Positions 1 to 6,063 of a DNA stretch of 13,607 nt are shown here, in pieces. The position numbers and the translations under genes were made by a program. The stretch comes from Microcaldota archaeon (GTDB lineage Archaea; Micrarchaeota; Micrarchaeia; Micrarchaeales; Micrarchaeaceae): contig DAHXLV010000050.1 of the NCBI GenBank assembly GCA_027365815.1, forward strand, positions 1 through 13,607. Direction: 5' to 3'. Every line of letters starts with the position of its first letter. The first letter of the stretch is position 1. The notes below the pieces were generated by a model, which was not told where the DNA came from, did no database searches, and saw nothing but the letters and a program-made list of their open reading frames with translations.

Positions 1-392
1 TCATTTATCTCTGCCTTGTGTCCCTTCAGGAGGTCGAGCAGCTCCTGCCGCGATGCTCTTTTACCGTTTATCCTGTACGCTATCTTATTGTTCGACTTTA
101 TCATCCTTGAGACTTCTATGTTTTCGTCACCAGAAAACGAGAGCGTCGCATAGGCGCGCTTAACGCCATCGTCCTTTACGGACTTCGCGCCCGAATTTAT
201 CAGGTTCTTTGATGATGATACGCGCATTCGCTTAAGGGAGGATTCACCCAATGCGAAAAGGAGTGCGTCGCATATGTTGGACTTGCCAGACCCGTTTGGC
301 CCGACTATGCAGTTGAAGCCCTTGCTGAAGTTTATGTTGGCGTGCTTGAACGACTTGAAGTTGTGAATTGTTAGTCTATCTAGGTATAGCAT
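1..392 (-). CDS. smc: Chromosome segregation protein SMC, N-terminal part (gene runs off the left edge)
   Basis: The minus strand is open from an ATG at 392 to the window edge, giving 130 codons of N-terminus. The protein begins MLYLDRLTIHNFKSF and has a Walker A motif GPNGSGKS at residues 31-38, followed by N-I-C-D-A-L-L-F-A-L-G-E-S. The stretch after Walker A matches the SMC head domain rather than Rad50, which usually has S-S-I-L-D-A. SMC proteins are coiled-coil ATPases that compact and segregate chromosomes. The coiled coil, hinge and C-terminal head lie outside the window. ATG 392 is favoured because the conserved beta strand begins at once and a GGTG-type ribosome site lies about six bases upstream. 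The gene follows the M50 protease by 31 bases in the same direction, so the two may be co-transcribed. Confidence 0.9.
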   Translation of the reverse strand, partial: MLYLDRLTIHNFKSFKHANINFSKGFNCIVGPNGSGKSNICDALLFALGESSLKRMRVSSSKNLINSGAKSVKDDGVKRAYATLSFSGDENIEVSRMIKSNNKIAYRINGKRASRQELLDLLKGHKAEIN

Positions 393-423
393 GCATACAC
401 CAGGGTCGCGGCTGGTTACTTTA

Positions 424-1563
424 CTAGTGCGTATGTTCCTTATTTATTACTTTTGATTTAGCGGAGCTTTGGTTTCCTGCCGTTTTGTCCTTGGATAGGT
501 ACACCTGAAGAGCCGTTTCTATGTACGGAGCGTATAGGATGCCGGCAAGCTTGCCGTTCCGCGTCACCGCCAATGTGTCTGCCTCATCGTTCCTCATGAG
601 CTCTATTGCCCTTGTAAGGGTTTCATTGTACTTCACAGTAGGTATGCCTTTCCTTGCACGTATTTCACGCCACGATACGTAATCTTTTGCGCCTATGAGA
701 GCTGATAGCTCCTTGTCGTCGGCTTTCAGAATGCTCTTGCCATGCCTGAATAGAGCAATTTTAGCCCCTTTGTTGAGCATTAGCCTGTATAGGTCTGCAG
801 CCTTCACCTGCTTGTCAAGCACGACATAGTTTGCAGTCATCATGTCCTTTGCCTTCAAGAGGTCTGTGTGCACCTTTAGCTGGGCCGACTGCAGCTCCGC
901 CCTGGCGCCGTCGTACAGGAAGAGCGCTATTATCATGTCCCAGAACACGATGAACTCCCGGTACGCAAAACTGGCGCCAGGCACTAGCGCAGCGTAGACC
1001 ACCGTGCCGATCATGAGCGCGAGTATTGTCCAGTTGCTTGCCTTGACAGCCAGCCTGGTGGCGTCGATGAAGCTGTGCCTGCCCTGCAGGTAGCTTCTCA
1101 GTACTCTGCCTCCGTCTAGCGGGAATCCGGGGAGCAGGTTGAAGCCGCCGAGCAGCAGGTTGAGCTCAAAAAGCGTCAGCATCGTCTGCTGGAGTATGCC
1201 GTGCGGAGCGATGAAATAGAGAGCTCCGAATACCGCACCAAGCGCTATGCTCGCGAACGGTCCGGCGATAGCGATCTTAAGCTCCACCGAAGGCTTGACC
1301 TTTTCCATGTCTATTATCGATGCACCCCCTATCGGAAGGAGGACTATGCGCTTGACCCTTACCCCGTTGCGCTGCGAGACGATCGAGTGGGTGAGTTCGT
1401 GCGCCAGCACGCATGCGAAGAGGAGCACTATTATCACGAAGAAGTAGAGCTCCTGGGCTGCTATCGAGAGTATGAAGATGAAGAGTATGAGTGCTAGGAA
1501 GCTCCAGTGCAACTGTATTGTTATTCCGGATATCTTGCCTATGTTTGGCGATAGCGATGCCAT
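424..1563 (-). CDS. Site-2-protease-like membrane metalloprotease (M50 family) with C-terminal CBS-like repeats
   Basis: This is a 379-residue polytopic membrane protein. HELTH at residues 55-59 supplies the two zinc-binding histidines and the catalytic glutamate. N-L-L-P-G-F-P-L-D-G-G at 142-152 supplies the third zinc ligand (Asp150) within a membrane segment, the signature of M50/S2P intramembrane proteases. About five to six hydrophobic segments are visible up to residue ~215. The soluble tail (~230-350) resembles two CBS units: one starts at K-A-K-D-M-M-T and the other contains A-I-E-L-M-R-N-D-E-A-D-T-L. CBS modules often sense adenine nucleotides, and the M50-CBS fusion is common in archaea and bacteria. 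A TTG one codon upstream (1566) is possible, but ATG 1563 is preferred. The protease family cleaves membrane-embedded substrates; the substrate here cannot be told. Confidence 0.88.
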   Translation of the reverse strand: MASLSPNIGKISGITIQLHWSFLALILFIFILSIAAQELYFFVIIVLLFACVLAHELTHSIVSQRNGVRVKRIVLLPIGGASIIDMEKVKPSVELKIAIAGPFASIALGAVFGALYFIAPHGILQQTMLTLFELNLLLGGFNLLPGFPLDGGRVLRSYLQGRHSFIDATRLAVKASNWTILALMIGTVVYAALVPGASFAYREFIVFWDMIIALFLYDGARAELQSAQLKVHTDLLKAKDMMTANYVVLDKQVKAADLYRLMLNKGAKIALFRHGKSILKADDKELSALIGAKDYVSWREIRARKGIPTVKYNETLTRAIELMRNDEADTLAVTRNGKLAGILYAPYIETALQVYLSKDKTAGNQSSAKSKVINKEHTH

Positions 1564-1572
1564 CAAAACACG

Positions 1573-1583
1573 TTATTAATATA
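1573..1583 (+). promoter_or_regulatory. TATA box for the metallophosphoesterase gene
   Basis: TTATTAATATA is centred about 35 bases upstream of ATG 1613, so transcription should start near 1604. The gene would be leaderless or nearly so, in keeping with the lack of a ribosome site. The divergent spacer is only 49 bases long and must serve both flanking genes. Confidence 0.5.
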
Positions 1584-1590
1584 CACTCTA

Positions 1591-1599
1591 ACAATTATA
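1591..1599 (-). promoter_or_regulatory. Possible TATA element for the M50 protease gene
   Basis: On the minus strand TATAATTGT lies about 32 bases upstream of ATG 1563. That would give a transcript start near 1569 and a leader of only a few bases. It is a weak match in a short A+T-rich divergent spacer. Confidence 0.3.
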
Positions 1600-1612
1600 G
1601 TGCCTGTGTTTT

Positions 1613-2371
1613 ATGGACGATTATGAAGTGAGGTTCATCTATGGTAGCGCGGCTTTGCTGCTGCAAAATAGCAGGGAAAGGCACCTTGTGCTAGGGGACC
1701 TGCACCTCGGGCTTGAGCGGAAGCTCTACGACAAAGGCGTCCACCTCTACGGTGCGTCCGAGCACATGGCGAGGCAGGTGGTTGAACTCGCTGGAGGCAA
1801 CTGCACCAAAAGCGTGATACTCTTAGGGGACATAAAGGAAAGCATACTCTATCCGGACAGCGCTGAGCGCCGTGGGATAGACGAGTTTTTTGGCCTGCTG
1901 GAGGGGCTTGACATAAGGATAGCTGTCGGAAACCACGATGGCCACCTGGGCGAGCTGGTCAAACTACCCATGGAGGATGAGATAATAATTGGGAATGCCG
2001 CGCTGCTGCACGGGCACATGTGGCCATCTGAGGAGGCCATGACCAAAGATTACATAATTGTGGCACACAACCACGTGGCTGCCTCGTTCATTGATGAGAA
2101 GGGCGCTGTGTATAACCAGAAAGCCTGGCTGGTGGCGAAAATAGATGAGGCCGGCGCGGCGGCGCGCTATGTTAAGTTCAATGCCTCTGCCAAACTGATA
2201 GTGATGCCTGCATTCAACGACCTGATAATCGGCAAGGCGGTCAACGAGATGGACGGCAACCACATAAACCCGCTCTTCAGGAACGGGATATTCGATTATG
2301 GCAATGCCACGATATACGCAATGGATGGCAGCGTGCTTGGAACTCCGTCCTCGCTCTCGAAAAAGAGATGA
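1613..2371 (+). CDS. Metallophosphoesterase, COG1407 (ICC-like) type
   Basis: This 252-residue protein has the full calcineurin-like metallophosphoesterase signature in order: GDLHLG (Asp29, His31), GD-I (Asp73), GNHD (Asn107-Asp109), HGH (His133-His135) and AHNH (His152, His154). These residues build a two-metal site that hydrolyses phosphoesters. The C-terminal M-P-A-F-N-D-L-I-I-G-K-A-V-N resembles the ending typical of the archaeal ICC-like group, which is often found next to DNA or RNA helicases in other archaea. No such helicase is seen here. The physiological substrate is unknown for the family; nucleic acid processing is a common guess. The ATG at 1613 fits the TATA position. The TGA stop directly abuts the rpoK stop on the other strand. 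Confidence 0.88.
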   Translation: MDDYEVRFIYGSAALLLQNSRERHLVLGDLHLGLERKLYDKGVHLYGASEHMARQVVELAGGNCTKSVILLGDIKESILYPDSAERRGIDEFFGLLEGLDIRIAVGNHDGHLGELVKLPMEDEIIIGNAALLHGHMWPSEEAMTKDYIIVAHNHVAASFIDEKGAVYNQKAWLVAKIDEAGAAARYVKFNASAKLIVMPAFNDLIIGKAVNEMDGNHINPLFRNGIFDYGNATIYAMDGSVLGTPSSLSKKR

Positions 2372-2554
2372 TTATTCCTCCCTGAGTATGGTTATCGGTA
2401 TCGCGCCGTTGTCGAATTCCAATTCCGCCAGGTCTATCGGGTTTATCATACCTTCGGGGACCTTGACGAGCGGAGGCGCGCCGTAAGCCAGCTGGAGCGC
2501 CCTCGCCCCTATTATCCTGGCCTTTTCGTATTTTGAGTATTGCTCTTCTGCCAT
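2372..2554 (-). CDS. rpoK: DNA-directed RNA polymerase subunit K (Rpb6 homologue)
   Basis: This 60-residue protein carries the RpoK/Rpb6 core K-Y-E-K-A-R-I-I-G-A-R-A-L-Q-L at residues 9-23, followed by G-A-P-P-L and an acidic-hydrophobic end, with the usual archaeal length. RpoK is a small core subunit that helps assembly and clamp stability of archaeal RNA polymerase. A ribosome site GGTGA lies six bases before the ATG, in the 10-base gap after the geranylgeranyl reductase stop, so the two genes are likely co-transcribed. The stop codon touches the convergent metallophosphoesterase stop with no intervening base. A short T-run (CTCTTTTT on the minus strand, about 2360-2367) just beyond the gene could terminate transcription inside that neighbour. 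Confidence 0.95.
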   Translation of the reverse strand: MAEEQYSKYEKARIIGARALQLAYGAPPLVKVPEGMINPIDLAELEFDNGAIPITILREE

Positions 2555-2564
2555 TTTTTCACCA

Positions 2565-4007
2565 TCAAAGCGGATTTGGCGGGAACCTGGCCTTGGCCTC
2601 CTCCATCTCGGCCTTCACCATCTCACGCCACTTGGCGAAATCGTTTACGCTCTTTGGATAGTTATCGTACAGTTCATTCAGGAGTTTCATCTTCTTGATT
2701 ACATACCTGAGGTTGTTGAATGCATTCATATTGGAAACTCCCTGTATAATTATCTTCGCTTTTGACGCCAGGCTCAGTTCCGGTATCCTGCCGTAGCTTA
2801 TGTCCTCAGCCTCCTTCGCCGTGAGGAACACCTTCATGCCGTAGTTTATCGTCTCGTTGTTGAGCGACTGCAGATATGTCCTGAACACCTCGAGCCCTGC
2901 GGTCTTCCTGCCGTACTCCTGGTTGTAGTCGAGGTTGTATTGCCACATCCCCTGCACGCTGAAATCGCCGCTCTGGAAAGAACGCACAGCCTGCTCCCCT
3001 GCCATTATCCCTGATATGAGCGCTGGCCCTATACCACCTGCACTTATCGGGTTGGGCATCGCCATGCTGTCTCCTGCTCCGAGATAGCCGTTGAATGTCA
3101 GGCAGTCAAGCTGCCTCCTCACGGCTACTGACCAGTACCCCTTGCCGTTGTTGTTTTCGTTGAACAGCCTCGGGTTCTTTATCACCGGATTGTTCTGCAC
3201 GTATTGGTCCATCAAAGTGTGCAGCGTATCTTTCTTGTTTAGCGCCTTGTTTCTTATGTCGAGGCTCTGCTTCTGCACCCCTATGCCTATATTTACCCTT
3301 GTGCCCTTTTTCGGGAAAACCCAGCCGTATCCTCCAGGAGACCATTCCTGATTCAGGTGTATAAGCGCGTTCTTCGGGTCGTAGAATTTCGGGTCCTCGT
3401 GATCCACGTCAAAATCGTAGATGTACCTTCCTGTAGATTCCACGTCAGATATGTCGACCACTCTGTCCACGTATGGGTTCTCTGGCAGCTTCCTCCTGAG
3501 CGTTGTGGCGACCCCCAAGGCGTCAATCACTATCTTTGCACGCAGCTCCTTGTGCTGCATGCCTTTATCCTTCCCGAATATCCCTGCGAAGTAGTTATTC
3601 TCTATTATCGGCCCTTCTACCTCAAACTGTGGCATGTATGTCGCGCCGAACTTTATGGCGGCCTTCGTAAGCTTTGCCTCGAATACCGGCCTGTTAAGGA
3701 CATAACCTGCGCCCTCGAATGGAACCTTATACTCCAGGTCCGGAGACAGGACAAGCACGCCGTCGACCTTGACGTCAAGCTCTGGATAATCGAAGGTGAT
3801 CCCAAGCTTGGATTTTATGAACTGTATGTGAGAATCGGCAACCGCGTCGCCGCATACCCATCCCCAGTTGGTCTTTTTCCCCACCTCTTCCTCCTTGTTC
3901 CTGTCCAGTAGGGCGACCTTGAGGCCGCCCTTGGCGGCTACGGCCGCTGCGAGAGAGCCGGCAAGGCCTGACCCCGCGACTATGACGTCATACTGCTCTG
4001 CTGACAT
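2565..4007 (-). CDS. Geranylgeranyl reductase family flavoprotein (archaeal lipid saturation)
   Basis: This 480-residue flavoenzyme opens with a Rossmann dinucleotide-binding loop G-S-G-L-A-G at residues 12-17, followed by an acidic L-L-D-R-N strand end that binds the FAD ribose. At about 311-336 it has G-D-S-M-A-M-P-N-P-I-S-A-G-G-I-G, the FAD-pyrophosphate motif of the geranylgeranyl reductase family. A cysteine-containing W-V-C-G-D near residue 50 also fits the family. In archaea these enzymes reduce the double bonds of digeranylgeranyl-glycerol lipids to give saturated phytanyl chains. Some homologues act on other isoprenoids, so the exact substrate is inferred. It is somewhat longer than many homologues. 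It is probably the first gene of a two-gene unit with rpoK. Confidence 0.85.
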   Translation of the reverse strand: MSAEQYDVIVAGSGLAGSLAAAVAAKGGLKVALLDRNKEEEVGKKTNWGWVCGDAVADSHIQFIKSKLGITFDYPELDVKVDGVLVLSPDLEYKVPFEGAGYVLNRPVFEAKLTKAAIKFGATYMPQFEVEGPIIENNYFAGIFGKDKGMQHKELRAKIVIDALGVATTLRRKLPENPYVDRVVDISDVESTGRYIYDFDVDHEDPKFYDPKNALIHLNQEWSPGGYGWVFPKKGTRVNIGIGVQKQSLDIRNKALNKKDTLHTLMDQYVQNNPVIKNPRLFNENNNGKGYWSVAVRRQLDCLTFNGYLGAGDSMAMPNPISAGGIGPALISGIMAGEQAVRSFQSGDFSVQGMWQYNLDYNQEYGRKTAGLEVFRTYLQSLNNETINYGMKVFLTAKEAEDISYGRIPELSLASKAKIIIQGVSNMNAFNNLRYVIKKMKLLNELYDNYPKSVNDFAKWREMVKAEMEEAKARFPPNPL

Positions 4008-4056
4008 GGATTACTCACTCTATAATATTAGCTGATTCGACAATTAGCCCTTGCGC

Positions 4057-4086
4057 GATTATATTCTATCCATCGCCTTATTTAAG
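4057..4086 (-). promoter_or_regulatory. Promoter region for geranylgeranyl reductase-rpoK
   Basis: Two TATA-like elements are seen on the minus strand: CTTAAATAAGG (4086-4076) and GAATATAATC (4066-4057). They predict transcript starts near 4055 or 4036, giving leaders of about 30-50 bases before ATG 4007. Which is used cannot be decided from the sequence. Confidence 0.35.
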
Positions 4087-4103
4087 ATTTTGCATTATGC
4101 TGA

Positions 4104-4736
4104 TTAGGAGAACCATCCTTCGGTAACCAGGCCGTGCTTTGCCAGTACTGGGGTAACGAACTTGCTCGTCACCGGCATGAATACAAGAAGCATTATTGCG
4201 TCGCCTATGATCCATATGCCTAGCGCAGGCAGGTAGTTGCTTGCCGTTATCAGGCCAGCTATCTGCAGGATTGTCACGCCTATGAAGGCGCCTATGACGT
4301 TAGTTATGACTACAATCCAAAGTATGAAAAGGCCAAGGGCTCTTGGCTTGTGCAGTATGTCAGCGCCGAAGGGGCTGATGTTATGTTTGGAGGCGTACGC
4401 CCTGTATATCATGAAGGATATTATGACGGCGACCGTGTCGCTGAGTCCGAATAACAACGCGGTAGGGGTTGATATCCCTGTCAGGACGCCCGCGCCGATG
4501 AATGTCCCGATGTAGGTGCCTGCAACCCCCCAGATGCCCCACCACAAGGTGAAGAGCATTATGAAAGCCTCGGCCCAGTAGAACAAACCGACGCCGACAA
4601 ACGATACTGGAGAGAACACAACACCGAGATATGACAGTACTACGGCTATGGCGGCCTGCAGCACGAAAAGCCCATACCTCGCCGGCGTATTCTTTCCAGG
4701 GTTCCACGCAAACCCGTATCTGCTTTGAGGGGCCAT
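4104..4736 (-). CDS. Polytopic membrane protein of unassigned family
   Basis: The protein has 210 residues from ATG 4736 and about six hydrophobic segments, beginning near residue 21 after a short basic N-terminus (M-A-P-Q-S-R-Y-G-F). The last segments include L-G-I-W-I-I-G-D-A-I-M-L-L-V-F-M-P-V, which faintly recalls MASE1-type sensor domains or S-components of ECF transporters. No catalytic motif is seen, so no function is assigned. An open frame continues 19 codons upstream to ATG 4793. However, a clear TATA box is centred 25 bases before 4736, so transcription should start at about that ATG. A leaderless start there is the better choice. It is not obviously in an operon with its neighbours. 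Confidence 0.7.
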   Translation of the reverse strand: MAPQSRYGFAWNPGKNTPARYGLFVLQAAIAVVLSYLGVVFSPVSFVGVGLFYWAEAFIMLFTLWWGIWGVAGTYIGTFIGAGVLTGISTPTALLFGLSDTVAVIISFMIYRAYASKHNISPFGADILHKPRALGLFILWIVVITNVIGAFIGVTILQIAGLITASNYLPALGIWIIGDAIMLLVFMPVTSKFVTPVLAKHGLVTEGWFS

Positions 4737-4756
4737 AAACAATGTTTTACTTGTTG

Positions 4757-4765
4757 ATTTAAATA
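4757..4765 (-). promoter_or_regulatory. TATA box of the membrane protein gene (leaderless start)
   Basis: The minus strand reads TATTTAAAT, centred at 4761, exactly 25 bases upstream of ATG 4736. There is no ribosome site before that ATG. This spacing is the archaeal norm for TATA box to transcript start, so the mRNA should begin at or next to the start codon. Confidence 0.6.
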
Positions 4766-4802
4766 GGTAACTACTGTTGCCTGCCTTATCCATACTTGAA
4801 GG

Positions 4803-4903
4803 TGCAGGGGGTGAGATTTGAACTCACGAAGGCGCTAAGCCACGGGATCTTAAGTCCCGCGCATTTTCCGTGGCATTGCCGTTCCGGACTCTGCCACCCC
4901 TGC
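4803..4903 (-). tRNA. tRNA-Leu (anticodon TAA) with a ~16-nt extra segment in the D-loop
   Basis: A seven-base-pair acceptor stem GCAGGGG/CCCCTGC closes the gene. The anticodon arm is CGGGA-CTTAAGA-TCCCG, giving anticodon TAA at 4852-4850. The long variable arm (15 nt with GGC/GCC pairing) marks a type II tRNA. The T arm is GTGAG-TTCAAAT-CTCAC and the discriminator is A, all as expected for tRNA-Leu reading UUA. CCA is not encoded (CC then T follows). The gene is 101 nt, about 16 longer than usual. The excess sits in the D-loop (about 4883-4868), where AACGGCAATGCCACGG interrupts an otherwise normal D-arm that pairs GCA with TGC. It is probably an intron at a non-canonical site; the canonical 37/38 position is uninterrupted. 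No T-run terminator follows. Confidence 0.92.
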
Positions 4904-4924
4904 GTTTTAGGATATCCATTACTG

Positions 4925-4934
4925 ATATAAATAG
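4925..4934 (-). promoter_or_regulatory. TATA box of the tRNA-Leu gene
   Basis: The minus strand reads CTATTTATAT, centred about 26 bases upstream of the first base of the tRNA. Transcription would begin at or just before the mature 5' end. The box lies in the short gap after the PAC2 gene stop. Confidence 0.6.
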
Positions 4935-4942
4935 CTGAGCGC

Positions 4943-5692
4943 TTACGCGTACATGGATGGAGCTCCGACGCCAACTGCATTCTTGTAATTGTCGTGGGTT
5001 TCCTTGCTCTTCTTAAGCATGTCACGAATCTTTGCCTCTATTTCCTTAGCTTCCTTCTCAAGTTCTGTGATGTCTATGTTGAGCTTCAGCAGCTTGTTTA
5101 TGCTGTTTATCGCAAGCTCTGCGTACTCCGGATCTATTATAGAAGGGTTCACTGGAACTAGTATGTTTGTATCAGGTATGTCGCTTTCGCACGCGTGGAA
5201 AAGCATGAGCGCGCTGACCCCGGCAGACACCCCTTCGGTGACTGGGTTGAGCCCTTCCTTCTGCGCCTCCTTGAGTGCATCGGGGGTGGACGCTATCGCG
5301 TATACGGTCTTGTCGTCCTCGGTTTTTTCTGGTATTCCGCCTATGGATATTACTTTGGATATCTGCTTTTCCTTGACCATGGAGTATAGCTTCTCGCTCA
5401 GCTCCTTTACGAGTGTTACAGGTATGGCGAACTCTGAAAAGGTTGCCAATATGCTCTTTTTTTCAGAATGGTAGAGCCTTACAGGCGGGTACGGCTTGCT
5501 CCCGTGTATTGATATTATGGGTGGGAATTCGTCGCTGTCTATGTATCCTATGTACTTCATGTCCAGCTTGTCTATTATGTAACTTATTGTCATTGGGCCG
5601 ACCAAGCCGAGCCCGGGGAACCCCTCTATGAGCGTCGATCCTTTTAGGTCGGTGTCATCTATGAACTTGATCTCTATCGTATAATCGCCGAC
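4943..5692 (-). CDS. PAC2 family protein (proteasome assembly chaperone-like), start codon unclear
   Basis: The frame encodes about 240-250 residues with the PAC2 signature. A GFPGLGLVG loop is followed by I-S-Y-I-I-D-K-L and a G-G-I-P core, with a helical charged C-terminus rich in Glu/Lys that may form a coiled coil. Archaeal PAC2 proteins are relatives of eukaryotic proteasome assembly chaperones; a direct role in archaea is only inferred. The first standard start codon in frame is TTG 5605, inside the conserved GLGLVG motif and so too late. Conserved-looking sequence I-E-I-K-F-I-D-D-T-D-L-K-G continues upstream to an in-frame TAA at 5693-5695 with no ATG, GTG or TTG. Likely start positions are a non-standard codon such as ATA 5677 or ACG 5680, or a base error near here. 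The listed end is the limit of the open frame, not a proven start. Confidence 0.8.
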   Translation of the reverse strand, partial: VGDYTIEIKFIDDTDLKGSTLIEGFPGLGLVGPMTISYIIDKLDMKYIGYIDSDEFPPIISIHGSKPYPPVRLYHSEKKSILATFSEFAIPVTLVKELSEKLYSMVKEKQISKVISIGGIPEKTEDDKTVYAIASTPDALKEAQKEGLNPVTEGVSAGVSALMLFHACESDIPDTNILVPVNPSIIDPEYAELAINSINKLLKLNIDITELEKEAKEIEAKIRDMLKKSKETHDNYKNAVGVGAPSMYA

Positions 5693-5710
5693 TTACCTTA
5701 TGCACGAAGT

Positions 5711-5719
5711 TATTTATAA
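5711..5719 (-). promoter_or_regulatory. TATA box of the PAC2 gene
   Basis: TTATAAATA on the minus strand predicts a transcript start near 5689. That is inside the open PAC2 frame and only a few codons before the conserved sequence begins. It therefore supports initiation between about 5689 and 5675 even though no standard start codon occurs there. Confidence 0.5.
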
Positions 5720-5755
5720 GTACTTTTGCCGAATTCTAGTATTTTTCTCTCGATA

Positions 5756-5790
5756 TATCGACGATAGTTATTTAAGTCTTGCCGTCGATA
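5756..5790 (+). promoter_or_regulatory. Promoter of the small basic protein gene, with flanking inverted repeat
   Basis: A TATA box TTATTTAAG (5768-5776) predicts transcription from about 5798. It lies in the 19-base spacer of a perfect 8-bp inverted repeat: TATCGACG at 5756-5763 and CGTCGATA at 5783-5790. The left arm overlaps a 12-base palindrome TCGATATATCGA (5750-5761). The TATA assignment is fairly good; an operator role for the repeats is a guess. Confidence 0.45.
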
Positions 5791-5806
5791 GAAATGCGGT
5801 GAAACC

Positions 5807-6031
5807 ATGGCTCAAAGAATAGGAAGGGAGCGGGTAGGAAGAGAAGATGGTTATCTTTACTACCTAGGAAAGGACGGCTATGTATGGCGCACACCGATGA
5901 GGACCAACCCGAGGGGAAGGAAATCAAAGGTGGGAAGCGAGAAGGTCAGAAGGGAAGAGGGCTTCCTCTACTTCATAGACAAGGGCGGATATGTAGCAAG
6001 GGCAAAGATGAACAGAAGGGGCAGGAGATAA
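5807..6031 (+). CDS. Small highly basic protein with two tandem ~37-residue repeats
   Basis: This 74-residue protein is built from two copies of one unit. Residues 8-31 and 45-68 align at an offset of 37 with 13 of 24 positions identical, including E-x-V-x-R-E-x-G-x-L-Y, K-x-G-Y-V-x-R and a final Met. Each unit looks like a two-stranded beta element with aromatic residues and a turn (G-K-D-G / D-K-G-G), followed by an Arg/Lys-rich linker (R-G-R-K; R-R-G-R-R). The strong positive charge suggests nucleic acid or ribosome binding, which is an inference only. I cannot name the family with certainty. ATG 5807 has a ribosome site GGTGA four bases upstream and a TATA box about 35 bases upstream, so it is very likely a real, independently transcribed gene. 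Confidence 0.75.
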   Translation: MAQRIGRERVGREDGYLYYLGKDGYVWRTPMRTNPRGRKSKVGSEKVRREEGFLYFIDKGGYVARAKMNRRGRR

Positions 6032-6063
6032 TCCTTCCCCGTCTTTTGTGTTGCAAAGCGAGG

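Noticed and set aside
3357..3911. 184-codon open frame on the plus strand
   Set aside because: It lies wholly antisense to the clear geranylgeranyl reductase gene, has low-complexity hydrophobic/basic content without a motif, and has no promoter or ribosome site.
4737..4793. N-terminal extension of the membrane protein from ATG 4793
   Set aside because: The TATA box at 4757-4765 sits inside the extension and predicts transcription from about 4736, so the extension would not be transcribed from that promoter.
5601..5605. TTG 5605 as the true start of the PAC2 protein
   Set aside because: It falls within the conserved GFPGLGLVG loop and would delete the first strand and most of the motif.
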